A stretch of 64,000 nt of DNA from Ecdyonurus torrentis (Eukaryota > Arthropoda > Insecta > Ephemeroptera > Heptageniidae), in contig OX439137.1 in NCBI GenBank assembly GCA_949318235.1, forward strand, positions 5,936,641 through 6,000,640, in the 5' to 3' direction. The stretch's first letter is position 1; each line of letters starts with the position of its first letter. Both the position numbers and the translations under genes were made by a program. The notes under the pieces are model-generated. The model was given only the letters and a program-made list of their open reading frames with translations. It was not told the origin of the DNA and did no database searches. Below, piece after piece: positions 56,178-64,000 of the stretch.

Positions 56178-59100
56178 CTGTAACAACAAATCAACCAGGC
56201 CAAGATAAGAAATTACGTCACTTTCCTACCACATTGGGTTCAATAGTAGTTCATTCAGTTGGGTTCATTAGTTGTCTATATTGAATATATCAAATATATT
56301 TCTCAGAACAGTTGAAATTTATCATGCAAACTTGAACCTAGAACTCATAGTTGCATTACATATTTACTCATCAAATACAAGAAAGTTATTTGATCGTGTC
56401 AATATACAGCTGTATACAGTAAAAACTTGATTTTATGGAGTTGCAAGGGACCCGAAAAATGACTTCATAAAATCGAGTTTATTAGCATTGAAACGCTTAT
56501 GTAACTCAATGGCTGGGACTTAAAAAATGACTTCATAATATTGAGAAATTCATAACATCAAAATTAATAAAATTGAGTTTTTATTGTAGCATAAGGACAC
56601 TTAGATCTCAGATTAAAATAAAACAGGAGTAGCGGAGTATGCGGATAAATATACAGGATTGGAAGCGATAGTTGAAAAACGATCCTTTATGTACTGATGT
56701 ATATATACCACAAAAATGCAAGTAAATGTAGCGAACCATTACCATTATGATTAAATTTACGATAGTTGCAGATTGTGGCACCAAATTATACAATATTTTT
56801 ATTCTTGCAGCAGAAATTTGAATTACGTCATTCAGGGAAAGATTTTGGCATAGGACAATATGTAATACAGGAGCATGTGTAGACAGGGTAGGACTGGCAC
56901 TCCACGAAAGGGGTGTAACACCCTCTCTAGGGGCCACAAACGGGGGATTAACACCCTGGTTACGCCCCTTTTTGGGCCTTAGGGGCCACCAAACAGGGGG
57001 TGGGGGCACGTTGCGCCATCGTGGACTTGCTCTTATGGCCAGTCCAAGCCTGTGTGTAGACGTATATTACCTGGAGGAGAGACGATGAATTTCTTCTGTT
57101 CCTTGGATGCCTGAACGTAACCAAATGCAGGGAAAGTACCAGTATGTGTAATATCCCAATGTTTATCGTTTGGTGGCTCTGGCTGCCAAGCTAAAGCATC
57201 AACGTCATGACGTAACAGAAGACCTGACGGCTTGCCTGAAGTCAGTGTAGTATTGTTGATCCACTGATGAGCACTCAGACATACCTGTACAACAAAATAT
57301 AGTTTTGTGAGTTTGTAATTTAGCTCCTCTTTTTACATGGGAAGTATTGAAAAGTAGATTTTCGTGTTGCACCATGTTTATATAGATGAGTTATTAAAGA
57401 GGTTTTTAATTTAAAAGAAGATTCCTCCTGACTGGGAGGCATTTTCGATGGCATCCTATTAGTAAACAATCAGATCCACTCGATGGGATCATTTTTGATC
57501 AGCTGAATGAATGTAATTAGCAAGGATTCTACATGTACGATAGGTCAGGAACCACTTCTTAAAACTTTGCATGTCATTGATGGGGAATTGCGCCAAAAAA
57601 TTAACAATTGATATTAGTGTGGCGTATCATACCTATAAAATTGTTGGTAATTAGTGAAACTTTAGTTGTTTCTCAAATCTCTTCCCTTCTAGCAGAGTGA
57701 AAATTCTCTCTCAAACTTTACTGCTGCTAGAGGTTCACTTGTGTCCAAGGCACTGTAGTGTGCATCTAATGCATCCTACAGTGGTCATATTAAGTAGGGA
57801 AAGTTTGGGACATAGCCACTAAAAGATGTTATTCATCATATAAGAAATTTATAAACCATTTTAGGTTGGATATGATATCAAATCTGTTATTCTTTTTTGA
57901 TAACATTGAAAGGTGTTACAGTTAATTTGTACTTACTCTGTGACTTGGTGTGTGAGAATCACTACTCATTCTCACCAACATTGCAGAGTCAGCAGGCAAA
58001 GCATCACATTCTTCCAGCTGACCACAGTTGAAACCCTGCACCAACTCTCCCTCCTGGAGTACAAACAAATTCAAAATATTTTCTTAAGTTTCTACATAAA
58101 AAATAATAATAATAATAATAAAATAAAATAAAAAAAGCAGACAAACTATATTAAAGAAATGTCCCAATACTATGAGAAAAATCTTGCTGGCACAGAGAAA
58201 CTAAACACATTGGATACTGACAAAGGCACACATGTTATTGCTCTTGGAATATTGTGCTCAGCAGGGTTGGACTGAAACTCAAGGGGCCATGTCCGTTAAA
58301 GGGGTGTAGCACCCTCTAAGGGGGGGGGGGGCACAAAAAGGGGCGTAACAACCTGGTTATGCCCCTTTTAGGGTCTTAGGGGCCTCCAAACAAGGGGGGC
58401 CATGTCTACGTTCGCGGACTTACTTTTAAGGCTAGTTCAAGCATGGCTGAAAGCTACCACTTCTGAGCTAGCAAGATTTTTATCCAACCTCATCACTCTA
58501 GCCCTTGCTGGTTTCCTGTATTATTTCCTTTTAATTTTATCATTATATAACTGTGATTGTTTATTCCTCATAATTTATCTTTCTACAAGCTAAAGCAAAT
58601 AAAAAATGGATACAAAAATCAAGATAAATTTACATTTTAAAGGTACTGTACTTAAACAAAGTAAATAAAAAGGTACAGTAAACATGTTGTCAATATAAAG
58701 GAGAAGAAAAAAGTCACCTATTTTAAAATTTCAGTACCTGGTGAATTTAAAATGAAAGAAACCTATGTGGGCACTGCTAAATAATAATAAAAAAACACGA
58801 TTGTTTTTCTTAAATATAAGTTAAAAATAGTGACATATTTATACCTCTTCTTTTTCTGAAGTGAGATGCTTGAGTGCCTCTTTTGCTTCCATAACTTGAT
58901 CAGGATTGGGTGCAGGATGTCCCAGAATATCTCCAGGTATAAACTCCTCCCACTTCTCTCCAAACACACCTTTCTTCAATTGGAGCTCAACCCTAAAATC
59001 ACAAACTTTTATTACAGAGTGAAATGATTTTATAGAGCCTGCTTTCTTTGCAACTTTTAAACAGTTACCAGTAACTCATTTTTTTTTTTTTTTTTTATTT

Positions 59101-62100
59101 GTTTTGTTGAAATGCTCAGTCACGCTCAGTTAAGTCAAACATATAGGATTATAAAGTTAAAATATTTATATAATAAAGAATACATTGCAGCTTGTAATTC
59201 TATACTCATTTTATTGCAGGGCCTCTCACATGCAAAGCATCACTATTACAGTCTGCCAGTCAGCTAAGACCAATAAGAGAAGAGAGCAACTAAAAACTCT
59301 CCATTTAGTTAACTTTACCCCACCTTCTAATGACCTTGAAAGCTTGAGCATCTATTGGCTGCCCAGGGGGAATTGATAAATCGTCCACATCCTTACAAGA
59401 TTTCTAGTAATAGCTCAATTTCACCTATCCCCAATTTTTTAAATCTATCTATTGTTCTTCTTGCGTCAAAGTCAACAAACTACACTTTACAAATTTAACT
59501 TAAAATGGATTTGGTAGTTCTTTGTGTTTACAAGAGTAAATAGGTGACATTGGAATTTGAAAAGTGTAGATTGCTCATTTTGAGTAAAATTTGTAAATTG
59601 TAGTTCGTTTACTTTGATGCAAGAAGATTGCTATGAGATTTTCAATCAAATATATTTATCAATAATATTTTAAGACAATTTATTTTACCTGCCCTCCTTG
59701 ACAGTACACTGAGATGGTTCACACTGAGCCAAAGTCAAGCTGGTCTTGCCACTGATGACACAATGAGAATGTTGTGCAGCAATCACATCCACAGAGAAAA
59801 TACCATCTTCATGTTTATGATCAACTTGTACATCTTCTTTATGTAAAGTCCAGGGTAAAGTGAATTTCAATGTGATGGTGTCATCATCTTGAGACCACAT
59901 GTAATGCAGAGGCTCTTCTGTAAAAAAAAAAAAAAATTGTTTTGACGTATTGCATTACACATGCGTAGTAAGTAGAAATGAAAGCAGATGTGACTGAAAT
60001 TGCTTATAGTTGGCCTCAAAACAGTTGTTCCTTTGTTAGTCAATTATTGCTTGTTTTTTTTTTTTTTGTTTTTTTTTTTACAATTTTATTTTTTACAATA
60101 AAATAATAAATAGCACCCCCCCCCCCTCCCTTACATTTTGTGCCAAGTTTTGCACATTGCTTTTACATTCAAAATTTTTTTAATTAAAGGTGTAGAACAC
60201 CTAAAGGTGTAGAACACCTTGAACAAAAAAGTTGTGTAATATCCAAACATAACTGAAAATCAGCGTTGATTTGCCCATAGTCATTGATTTCAAATTTATT
60301 TTCCATTCACAAAATGGCACAAGCGGTCAATGACGTCACAGCTCGCCTGGTTGATGCGCGCATAAAACAAGCGAGCTGTGACGTCAATGACCATTTTGTG
60401 AATGGAAAATAAATTAGAAATCAATGACTCCGGCCAAATCAATGTTGATTTTCAGGATTGTTAGGATATTACACAACTTTTCTGTTCAAGGTGTTCTATG
60501 CCTTTAATAGGATTCTTAATAAAATAATAATAGGCTAAAAATAATAAAACAGTTGAATAGGTACCGTACTTTTCTTCTATTATTGTAATACGTACACCAT
60601 AATGTACTTACTTAAAGCTCTAACGAGCATAGGAGTGATAGGTCTTGTAGTATCTTGAGCAAAGAAAGCTTCCTTTTGACTTGCAATATAAACAGCCTTT
60701 GCTCCATGTTCTAATGCAGCATAATCAACAGTTCCGTGCACACATATTTGACGTTGGCATGTGATTTCATATTTGCCATCTTCACCTTCTGTAATATAGA
60801 TATGATGAAAATGTAAGAGACACAATAATCAAAGGAAGAATATTTACTAATAAAAGAACACCTGTTTTGAGGCCAACTACAAGTGATTTCACTCACATCC
60901 ACTTCCGTTTCAACGTTCTGCACATGCGTAGTAAGTAGAAATGGAAGCAGATGTGAGCTACATTGCTTATAGTCGTCCTCAAAACAGTTGTTCCTATATT
61001 AGTCAATAAACTGACAACAATCAAAACCTGTCCAGGTGTACTTAACTAATTACTACACTACAAATTTGCAAAGAATGAACAATCTACAGTTTACAAGTGG
61101 TGGCTACCTGGAGCTTCTGCTATATAAAACAGGAGAGGATTCACCAGTTAGCGGCACATTTGTAAAATGTAGATCGCTCATTCTTTGGAAATTTGTAATG
61201 TGTAGAAGCTTCATCTTGATGCTTGGGGGCAGATAACCTCACTAGTACTTACTACCAACAGAAATCCATTGTAACATGGTAGCAAAGGCATGTCCTTGCT
61301 GTTCACTTGCAACTTTGAGTTGATCAATATTTCCTGCCTCCACGATACTCTGCAGTAAGCAGTGGTACACATCGTCATCTGCATTCCATTCACAGCTAAC
61401 CAGGATGCCAGCAGGAATGCATGTCACTTCAATGCTTTCTTCACTCTGTAAATATTGAGGAAATTGGTCAGAGATTTAATATCTTGAAATTTAGTACCAT
61501 TTTAAAGATATTAATCTTAGCTATCACTGATTAAAATTTCAAGATGGTCACTATAGTCACCATGAAAATTTAGGATAACAAAAATTATTAAACCTTTTAA
61601 TTTTAATTACCCCATAATTCAAAATTTTACATGACGACATTTATTTTAAAACAGTACATGTTATTTACACCCATGCATTACTGTAAAATATTAATGATGA
61701 TTTTTTTTTCTTTTACTTTAACTGCCCCCCTTCTCTTTTATCTTGTTACAGGGAGACGTACATAGACCGGATTTTTTTTTTTAATTTTTTTTATTTAAAA
61801 CACATAGATTACAAACATATTCATTTCATATGTCACTTCAGAGAGCATAGCTCGTGTTGAAGCAAAACATAAAGAAAAAATATACTTAAAGAAAGAAAGG
61901 TATACATAATTAATTGTCTAAGGTGGAATACTAGAGTTAACAAACTCTAGAGAAAAAAAGAAATAATAATTATCAAACAATAATAATAATAATTGTATCA
62001 TGTACACCTATGTTAGATTATTCTCGCATATACATGCATATCATTGCATGTTAAATATACTTATAATTTTTTTCTTAAATATAAAAAAGCTCTTTTCATT

Positions 62101-63996
62101 TTTTAGCTTTTCAGGTAGTTTAAAGAGTATCTACATTTTCAGAATAATATTTTGTACATTCTTTATTTCCAGCAAAACGAACATTATAATTTTCAAATGA
62201 AATCTGAAAAAAAGTTTTAATAATGAGTGCTTATGTTTACTCTAAAAAATGGAAAAGGAAGTGCCGGAAAAGGAACCCACAAGACTGTAAAAGTGGGAAA
62301 AAAGTTGGTGCTAGCAGCAAGCTAGGCCTGAGCTACCTCCCACTTTTACCGTCATGTGGTTTCCTCTTCCGGCACTTCCTTTTCCGCATTTTGAGTAAAC
62401 ATAGGCGGTCAATATTTTTACTTTTAAAAAAGTTTCTAATTTGACAAAAATTTACCACTAAAATTTGAAATCCCACATTTTGCATGTAATCTTTAAAGTG
62501 GAATAACTTAAATATTTGATCATGTTTTCACATGCTTAACGTAGCTTAACTTTTGAGTACCATTTCTTCTTCTCTTTTCTTTTTTATTATAATTTGCGAC
62601 CATCTAGTTAACGAGATTATCAATCGGTCACCTACTCCCTTACACCTTTTATTTAAAATTAATTTTACCTACCCATGTATTATTATCTTCAGATCTATTT
62701 CCAGTGTTTAAAATGGTTAAGGTACCATTTTTTCTTCCGTCAAGAATGAGAAGTTTCTCCTTACAATCAAGACTTAGAGAATAATCGTAGTCTCCGCTTG
62801 CTTTGCCTTGACGAGCATCAGACCAAACTTCTGAGTTGTCGAAACTGCGCTCCTGTCAATTGAAATTATAACTTATTACATTTCTGTTACAATATTAATT
62901 CACACAGTAAATTTGGATTACAAGAATATTTTTATTTTTCATTCCACACGTTCCCCCCCCCCCCCTCTGAAATTTTAAACATTGTTTTTATTTTAGGTAT
63001 GTACATAATATAATGATGAACATGATTCATTTACTTCATTTAAGTAATGCACACTAAAAAAGGAGGGGGATTAAAAAAAAGTGAATATTACTATTATTTT
63101 TATTTTGGTAGTGACTTATGGTTATCTTATGGTGGTTATCTAATGCTGATTGCTAGTAGTGTCCATTGAGAGACCCCTGAACCCTGACTTAGAGTGAGCC
63201 AGCCATGATTCCACAATATTAAATATTTATCATGTAATATCGTACCGCAATATTCCACGTATTCTGTACAAGTGTCCCCTCATTATTGAAATAATAAACA
63301 TTGAGAGGTTTCCATGGATCACTAAATAAATGGTTATGAAGTCCAAATAGACGTACGTGAAGAAATGAGTACTGGTCGGCACTCAGCTCAATATGAGCCA
63401 CACCTGGAAACATAAAAAATAATTTCTTACATGTAATATGATATACGGTATACATGCATATAGAGTTGAAAATATTTTAGTGCATGTATCAAAAATAGAG
63501 AAAGATTTATGCATAAGTTTTTATCATAGGAGACAATGCTCCTACATATTTAGGTACTGTATTCTGGACCAGGGCTAAAGTACATAAGCCGGAACTATCC
63601 GGAGCTGAGCTCCAGTAAAAAGTTGAAAATTTAACATTGCGCTTATGGGAGCTCCGGAGCTATATTGAGTTTTTTAGCATTATAGCTCCGGTAAAAGAAT
63701 TTTTCTACTTTAAGCCCTGATTTATACATACATAGTATGTAATGTACATACATACGTACACAAAACTAAACAAAGGGACCTCTTTAGTGTTAGTGCATCC
63801 AAGGCAAGCCTAGAATATAATCAACAATTTTGATGGTATACTGAACATTTAAACCAATCTTACCTATATCAAACTTTTTCTCAAATATTGGCACAGGTTC
63901 TAAGGACAATTTGTAGCTGTCAAACTCCGAATGTAACAGTGAATTATTAATTTGAAGATCAATTAAAGTTTTTCCAGACTTGCCGGTAGCAGCCAT
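55942..63996 (-). CDS. NUDCD1: NUDCD1, NudC (CS) domain-containing protein 1, complete
   Basis: Ten exons (63864-63996, 63246-63403, 62673-62852, 61253-61445, 60612-60788, 59689-59917, 58845-58992, 57937-58053, 57071-57284, 55942-56177) give a 594-residue protein. Human NUDCD1 is about 583. All introns are GT-AG and all phases agree. Landmarks match the family: FDSYKLSLEP near residue 25, a CS (p23/HSP20-like) domain at about 284-373 (HYMWSQDDDTITLKFTLP...GEKWEEF), HLTSEKEE and LEECDA, LRHDVDALAWQP, GYVQASKEQKKF, and IYLYHQPAPLST with VARQQVA at the end. Residues 1-280 and 430-594 correspond to the beta-rich regions of the family. NudC-family proteins act as HSP90-linked co-chaperones for beta-propeller clients in the cytoplasm. 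The start ATG is preceded by AAAG at the window edge, so the promoter lies outside. Introns carry many MITEs. Confidence 0.95.
56415..56590. mobile_element. Foldback element in NUDCD1 intron 9
   Basis: TACAGTAAAAACTTGATTTT at the left is matched by AAAATTGAGTTTTTATTGTA at the right, with ATGACTTCATAA repeated inside. Confidence 0.65.
56886..57050. mobile_element. Family L MITE, copy 1, in NUDCD1 intron 9
   Basis: GGGTAGGACTGGC at the left and GGCCAGTCCAAGCC at the right. The GC-rich core has AGGGGTGTAACACCC and GGGGCCAC. It ends 20 bases before exon 9. Confidence 0.75.
57071..57284 (-). CDS. NUDCD1: NUDCD1 exon 9
   Basis: 214 bases, phase 0 in and 1 out. Encodes VCLSAHQWINNTTLTSG and LLLRHDVDALAWQP, then HWDITHTGTFPAFGYVQASK. 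Confidence 0.95.
57937..58053 (-). CDS. NUDCD1: NUDCD1 exon 8
   Basis: 117 bases, phase 0 at both ends, donor GTAAGT. Encodes EGELVQGFNCGQLEECDALP and then 19 more residues. LEECD is shared with human. Confidence 0.93.
58263..58442. mobile_element. Family L MITE, copy 2, in NUDCD1 intron 7
   Basis: GGGTTGGACTGAAAC at the left, GGCTAGTTCAAGC at the right. The core (AAAGGGGTGTAGCACCC, GGGGCGTAACAACC) matches copy 1. A G tract of 12 lies at about 58320. Confidence 0.75.
58845..58992 (-). CDS. NUDCD1: NUDCD1 exon 7 (end of CS domain)
   Basis: 148 bases. Encodes VELQLKKGVFGEKWEEFIPG, the C-terminal strands of the CS fold, and then the linker ending HLTSEKEE. Confidence 0.95.
59455..59629. mobile_element. 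Family K palindrome, copy 1, in NUDCD1 intron 6
   Basis: CTTCTTGCGTCAAAGTCAAC at the left and the near complement at the right (TTACTTTGATGCAAGAAG). The arms include CTACACTTTAC, the same theme as the 37.1 kb palindrome. It sits 60 bases upstream of exon 6 on the plus scale. Confidence 0.75.
59689..59917 (-). CDS. NUDCD1: NUDCD1 exon 6 (core of CS domain)
   Basis: 229 bases. Encodes EPLHYMWSQDDDTITLKFTL then PWTLHKEDVQVD, the start of a CS/p23-like beta-sandwich. It continues to LTLAQCEPSQCTVKEG. Confidence 0.96.
59937..60046. mobile_element. Family E element, half copy, in NUDCD1 intron 5
   Basis: Only the right half is present (CACATGCGTAGTAAGTAG to CCTCAAAACAGTTGTTCC). An A/T tract is found where the left arm should be. 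It starts 20 bases from exon 6. Confidence 0.7.
60184..60507. mobile_element. Family B MITE, copy 4, in NUDCD1 intron 5
   Basis: TTAA at both ends. The first 18 bases of the left end are duplicated (AGGTGTAGAACACCT twice). Two TGACGTCA octamers (about 60333 and 60381). Confidence 0.9.
60612..60788 (-). CDS. NUDCD1: NUDCD1 exon 5
   Basis: 177 bases, donor GTAAGT. Encodes GEDGKYEITCQRQICVHGTV and then DYAALEHGAKAVYIASQKEA, equivalent to the human KKYEII...HYAAIEPDG segment. Confidence 0.94.
60845..61006. mobile_element. Family E MITE, copy 4, in NUDCD1 intron 4
   Basis: Full palindrome: TGTTTTGAGGCCAACTAC at the left, GTCCTCAAAACAGTTG at the right, centre CACATGCGTAGTAAGTAG. Confidence 0.85.
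61050..61206. mobile_element. Family K palindrome, copy 2, in NUDCD1 intron 4
   Basis: CTACACTACAAATTTGCAAA at the left and TTTGGAAATTTGTAATGTGT at the right are inverted. AATGAACAATCTACA / TGTAGATCGCTCATT lie inside. Confidence 0.72.
61253..61445 (-). CDS. NUDCD1: NUDCD1 exon 4
   Basis: 193 bases, acceptor AATATTTACAG, donor GTAAGT. Encodes SEESIEVTCIPAGILVSCEW and onward to HAFATMLQWISVG, matching the human VSLEWVTISK strand. Confidence 0.93.
61740..62225. other. AT-rich part of NUDCD1 intron 3
   Basis: Poly-T and AAT repeats. No element recognised. Confidence 0.45.
62226..62408. mobile_element. Foldback element in NUDCD1 intron 3
   Basis: TTATGTTTACTC...GGAAAAGGAAGTGCCGG at the left and the complement CCGGCACTTCCTTTTCC...GAGTAAACATA at the right. 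An inner pair is AAAGTGGGA / TCCCACTTTT. Arms are about 75 bases. Confidence 0.82.
62458..62650 (+). repeat. Dispersed repeat Q, copy 2, in NUDCD1 intron 3
   Basis: Aligns with 28740-28935. It directly follows the foldback at 62226, which is not present next to the other copy. Confidence 0.55.
62673..62852 (-). CDS. NUDCD1: NUDCD1 exon 3
   Basis: 180 bases, exactly 60 codons, donor GTAGGT. Encodes ERSFDNSEVWSDARQGKASG and then YSLSLDCKEKLLILDG with NGTLTILNTGN. Confidence 0.93.
63246..63403 (-). CDS. NUDCD1: NUDCD1 exon 2
   Basis: 158 bases, phase 1 in and 0 out. Encodes VAHIELSADQYSFLHVRLFG then LHNHLFSDPW, equivalent to human VKLRDDQYTLEHMHAFGMYN. Confidence 0.95.
63570..63720. mobile_element. 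Foldback element in NUDCD1 intron 1
   Basis: CAGGGCTAAAGTA at the left, TACTTTAAGCCCTG at the right. AGCCGGAACTATCCGGAGCT faces GAGCTCCGGAGCTATA and TAGCTCCGGT inside, giving nested hairpins. Confidence 0.7.
63864..63996 (-). CDS. NUDCD1: NUDCD1 exon 1 (start codon)
   Basis: ATG at 63996-63994, context AAAGATGG (a good Kozak match with G at +4). Encodes MAATGKSGKTLIDLQINN then SEFDSYKLSLEPVPIF, and ends in phase 1 before GTAAGA. This is the first ATG available, and the homologous block starts shortly after. Confidence 0.95.
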
Positions 63997-64000
63997 CTTT

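Noticed and set aside
56608..57009. 133-codon minus-strand frame
   Set aside because: It lies in NUDCD1 intron 9 across a family L MITE; it is not bounded by fitting splice sites.

Overview
The window is nuclear DNA from an animal. It is very AT-rich, its genes have GT-AG introns, it is full of long two-base microsatellites and small inverted-repeat transposons, and it has one 200-base assembly gap. The species cannot be named from the sequence. A membrane-anchored, threonine-rich protein with a six-cysteine chitin-binding (CBM14/peritrophin-A type) domain, together with a paired-like homeobox gene that reminds me of insect CG11294, makes an arthropod the best guess. This is an inference.

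Three protein-coding loci are well supported, all on the minus strand. (1) Positions 5513-6346 hold a 277-residue mucin-like protein with one chitin-binding domain. (2) Positions 12299-16463 hold the last four coding exons of a Q50 paired-like homeobox gene. The exon or exons upstream of homeodomain residue 1 were not found, and the gap at 17032-17231 lies just upstream. (3) Positions 55942-63996 hold a complete 10-exon NUDCD1 gene (594 residues, all junctions in phase).

The 39 kb between the homeobox gene and NUDCD1 (about 16.5-55.2 kb) holds no convincing gene. It is AT-rich DNA with about twenty long microsatellites, one tRNA-derived SINE, one likely Penelope-like fragment and many short foldback elements. 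A few exon-like fragments (23.8 kb, 46.2-46.7 kb, 47.8 kb) are listed at low confidence.

The dominant structure is the set of short non-autonomous inverted-repeat families. Four separate families (called B, C, D and F here) are bounded by TTAA, as expected for piggyBac-type insertion. Family A is flanked by TA, as for Tc1/mariner. Others (E, G, H, I, J/K, L and single foldbacks) are defined by terminal or full-length palindromes. Several families carry the CRE-like octamer TGACGTCA, seen by eye about 18 times in the window. The introns of NUDCD1 and of the homeobox gene are heavily seeded with these elements. I found no CRISPR, operon or other prokaryotic feature, and no clear evidence of a new multi-gene system. 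The most unusual content is the mobile-element landscape.
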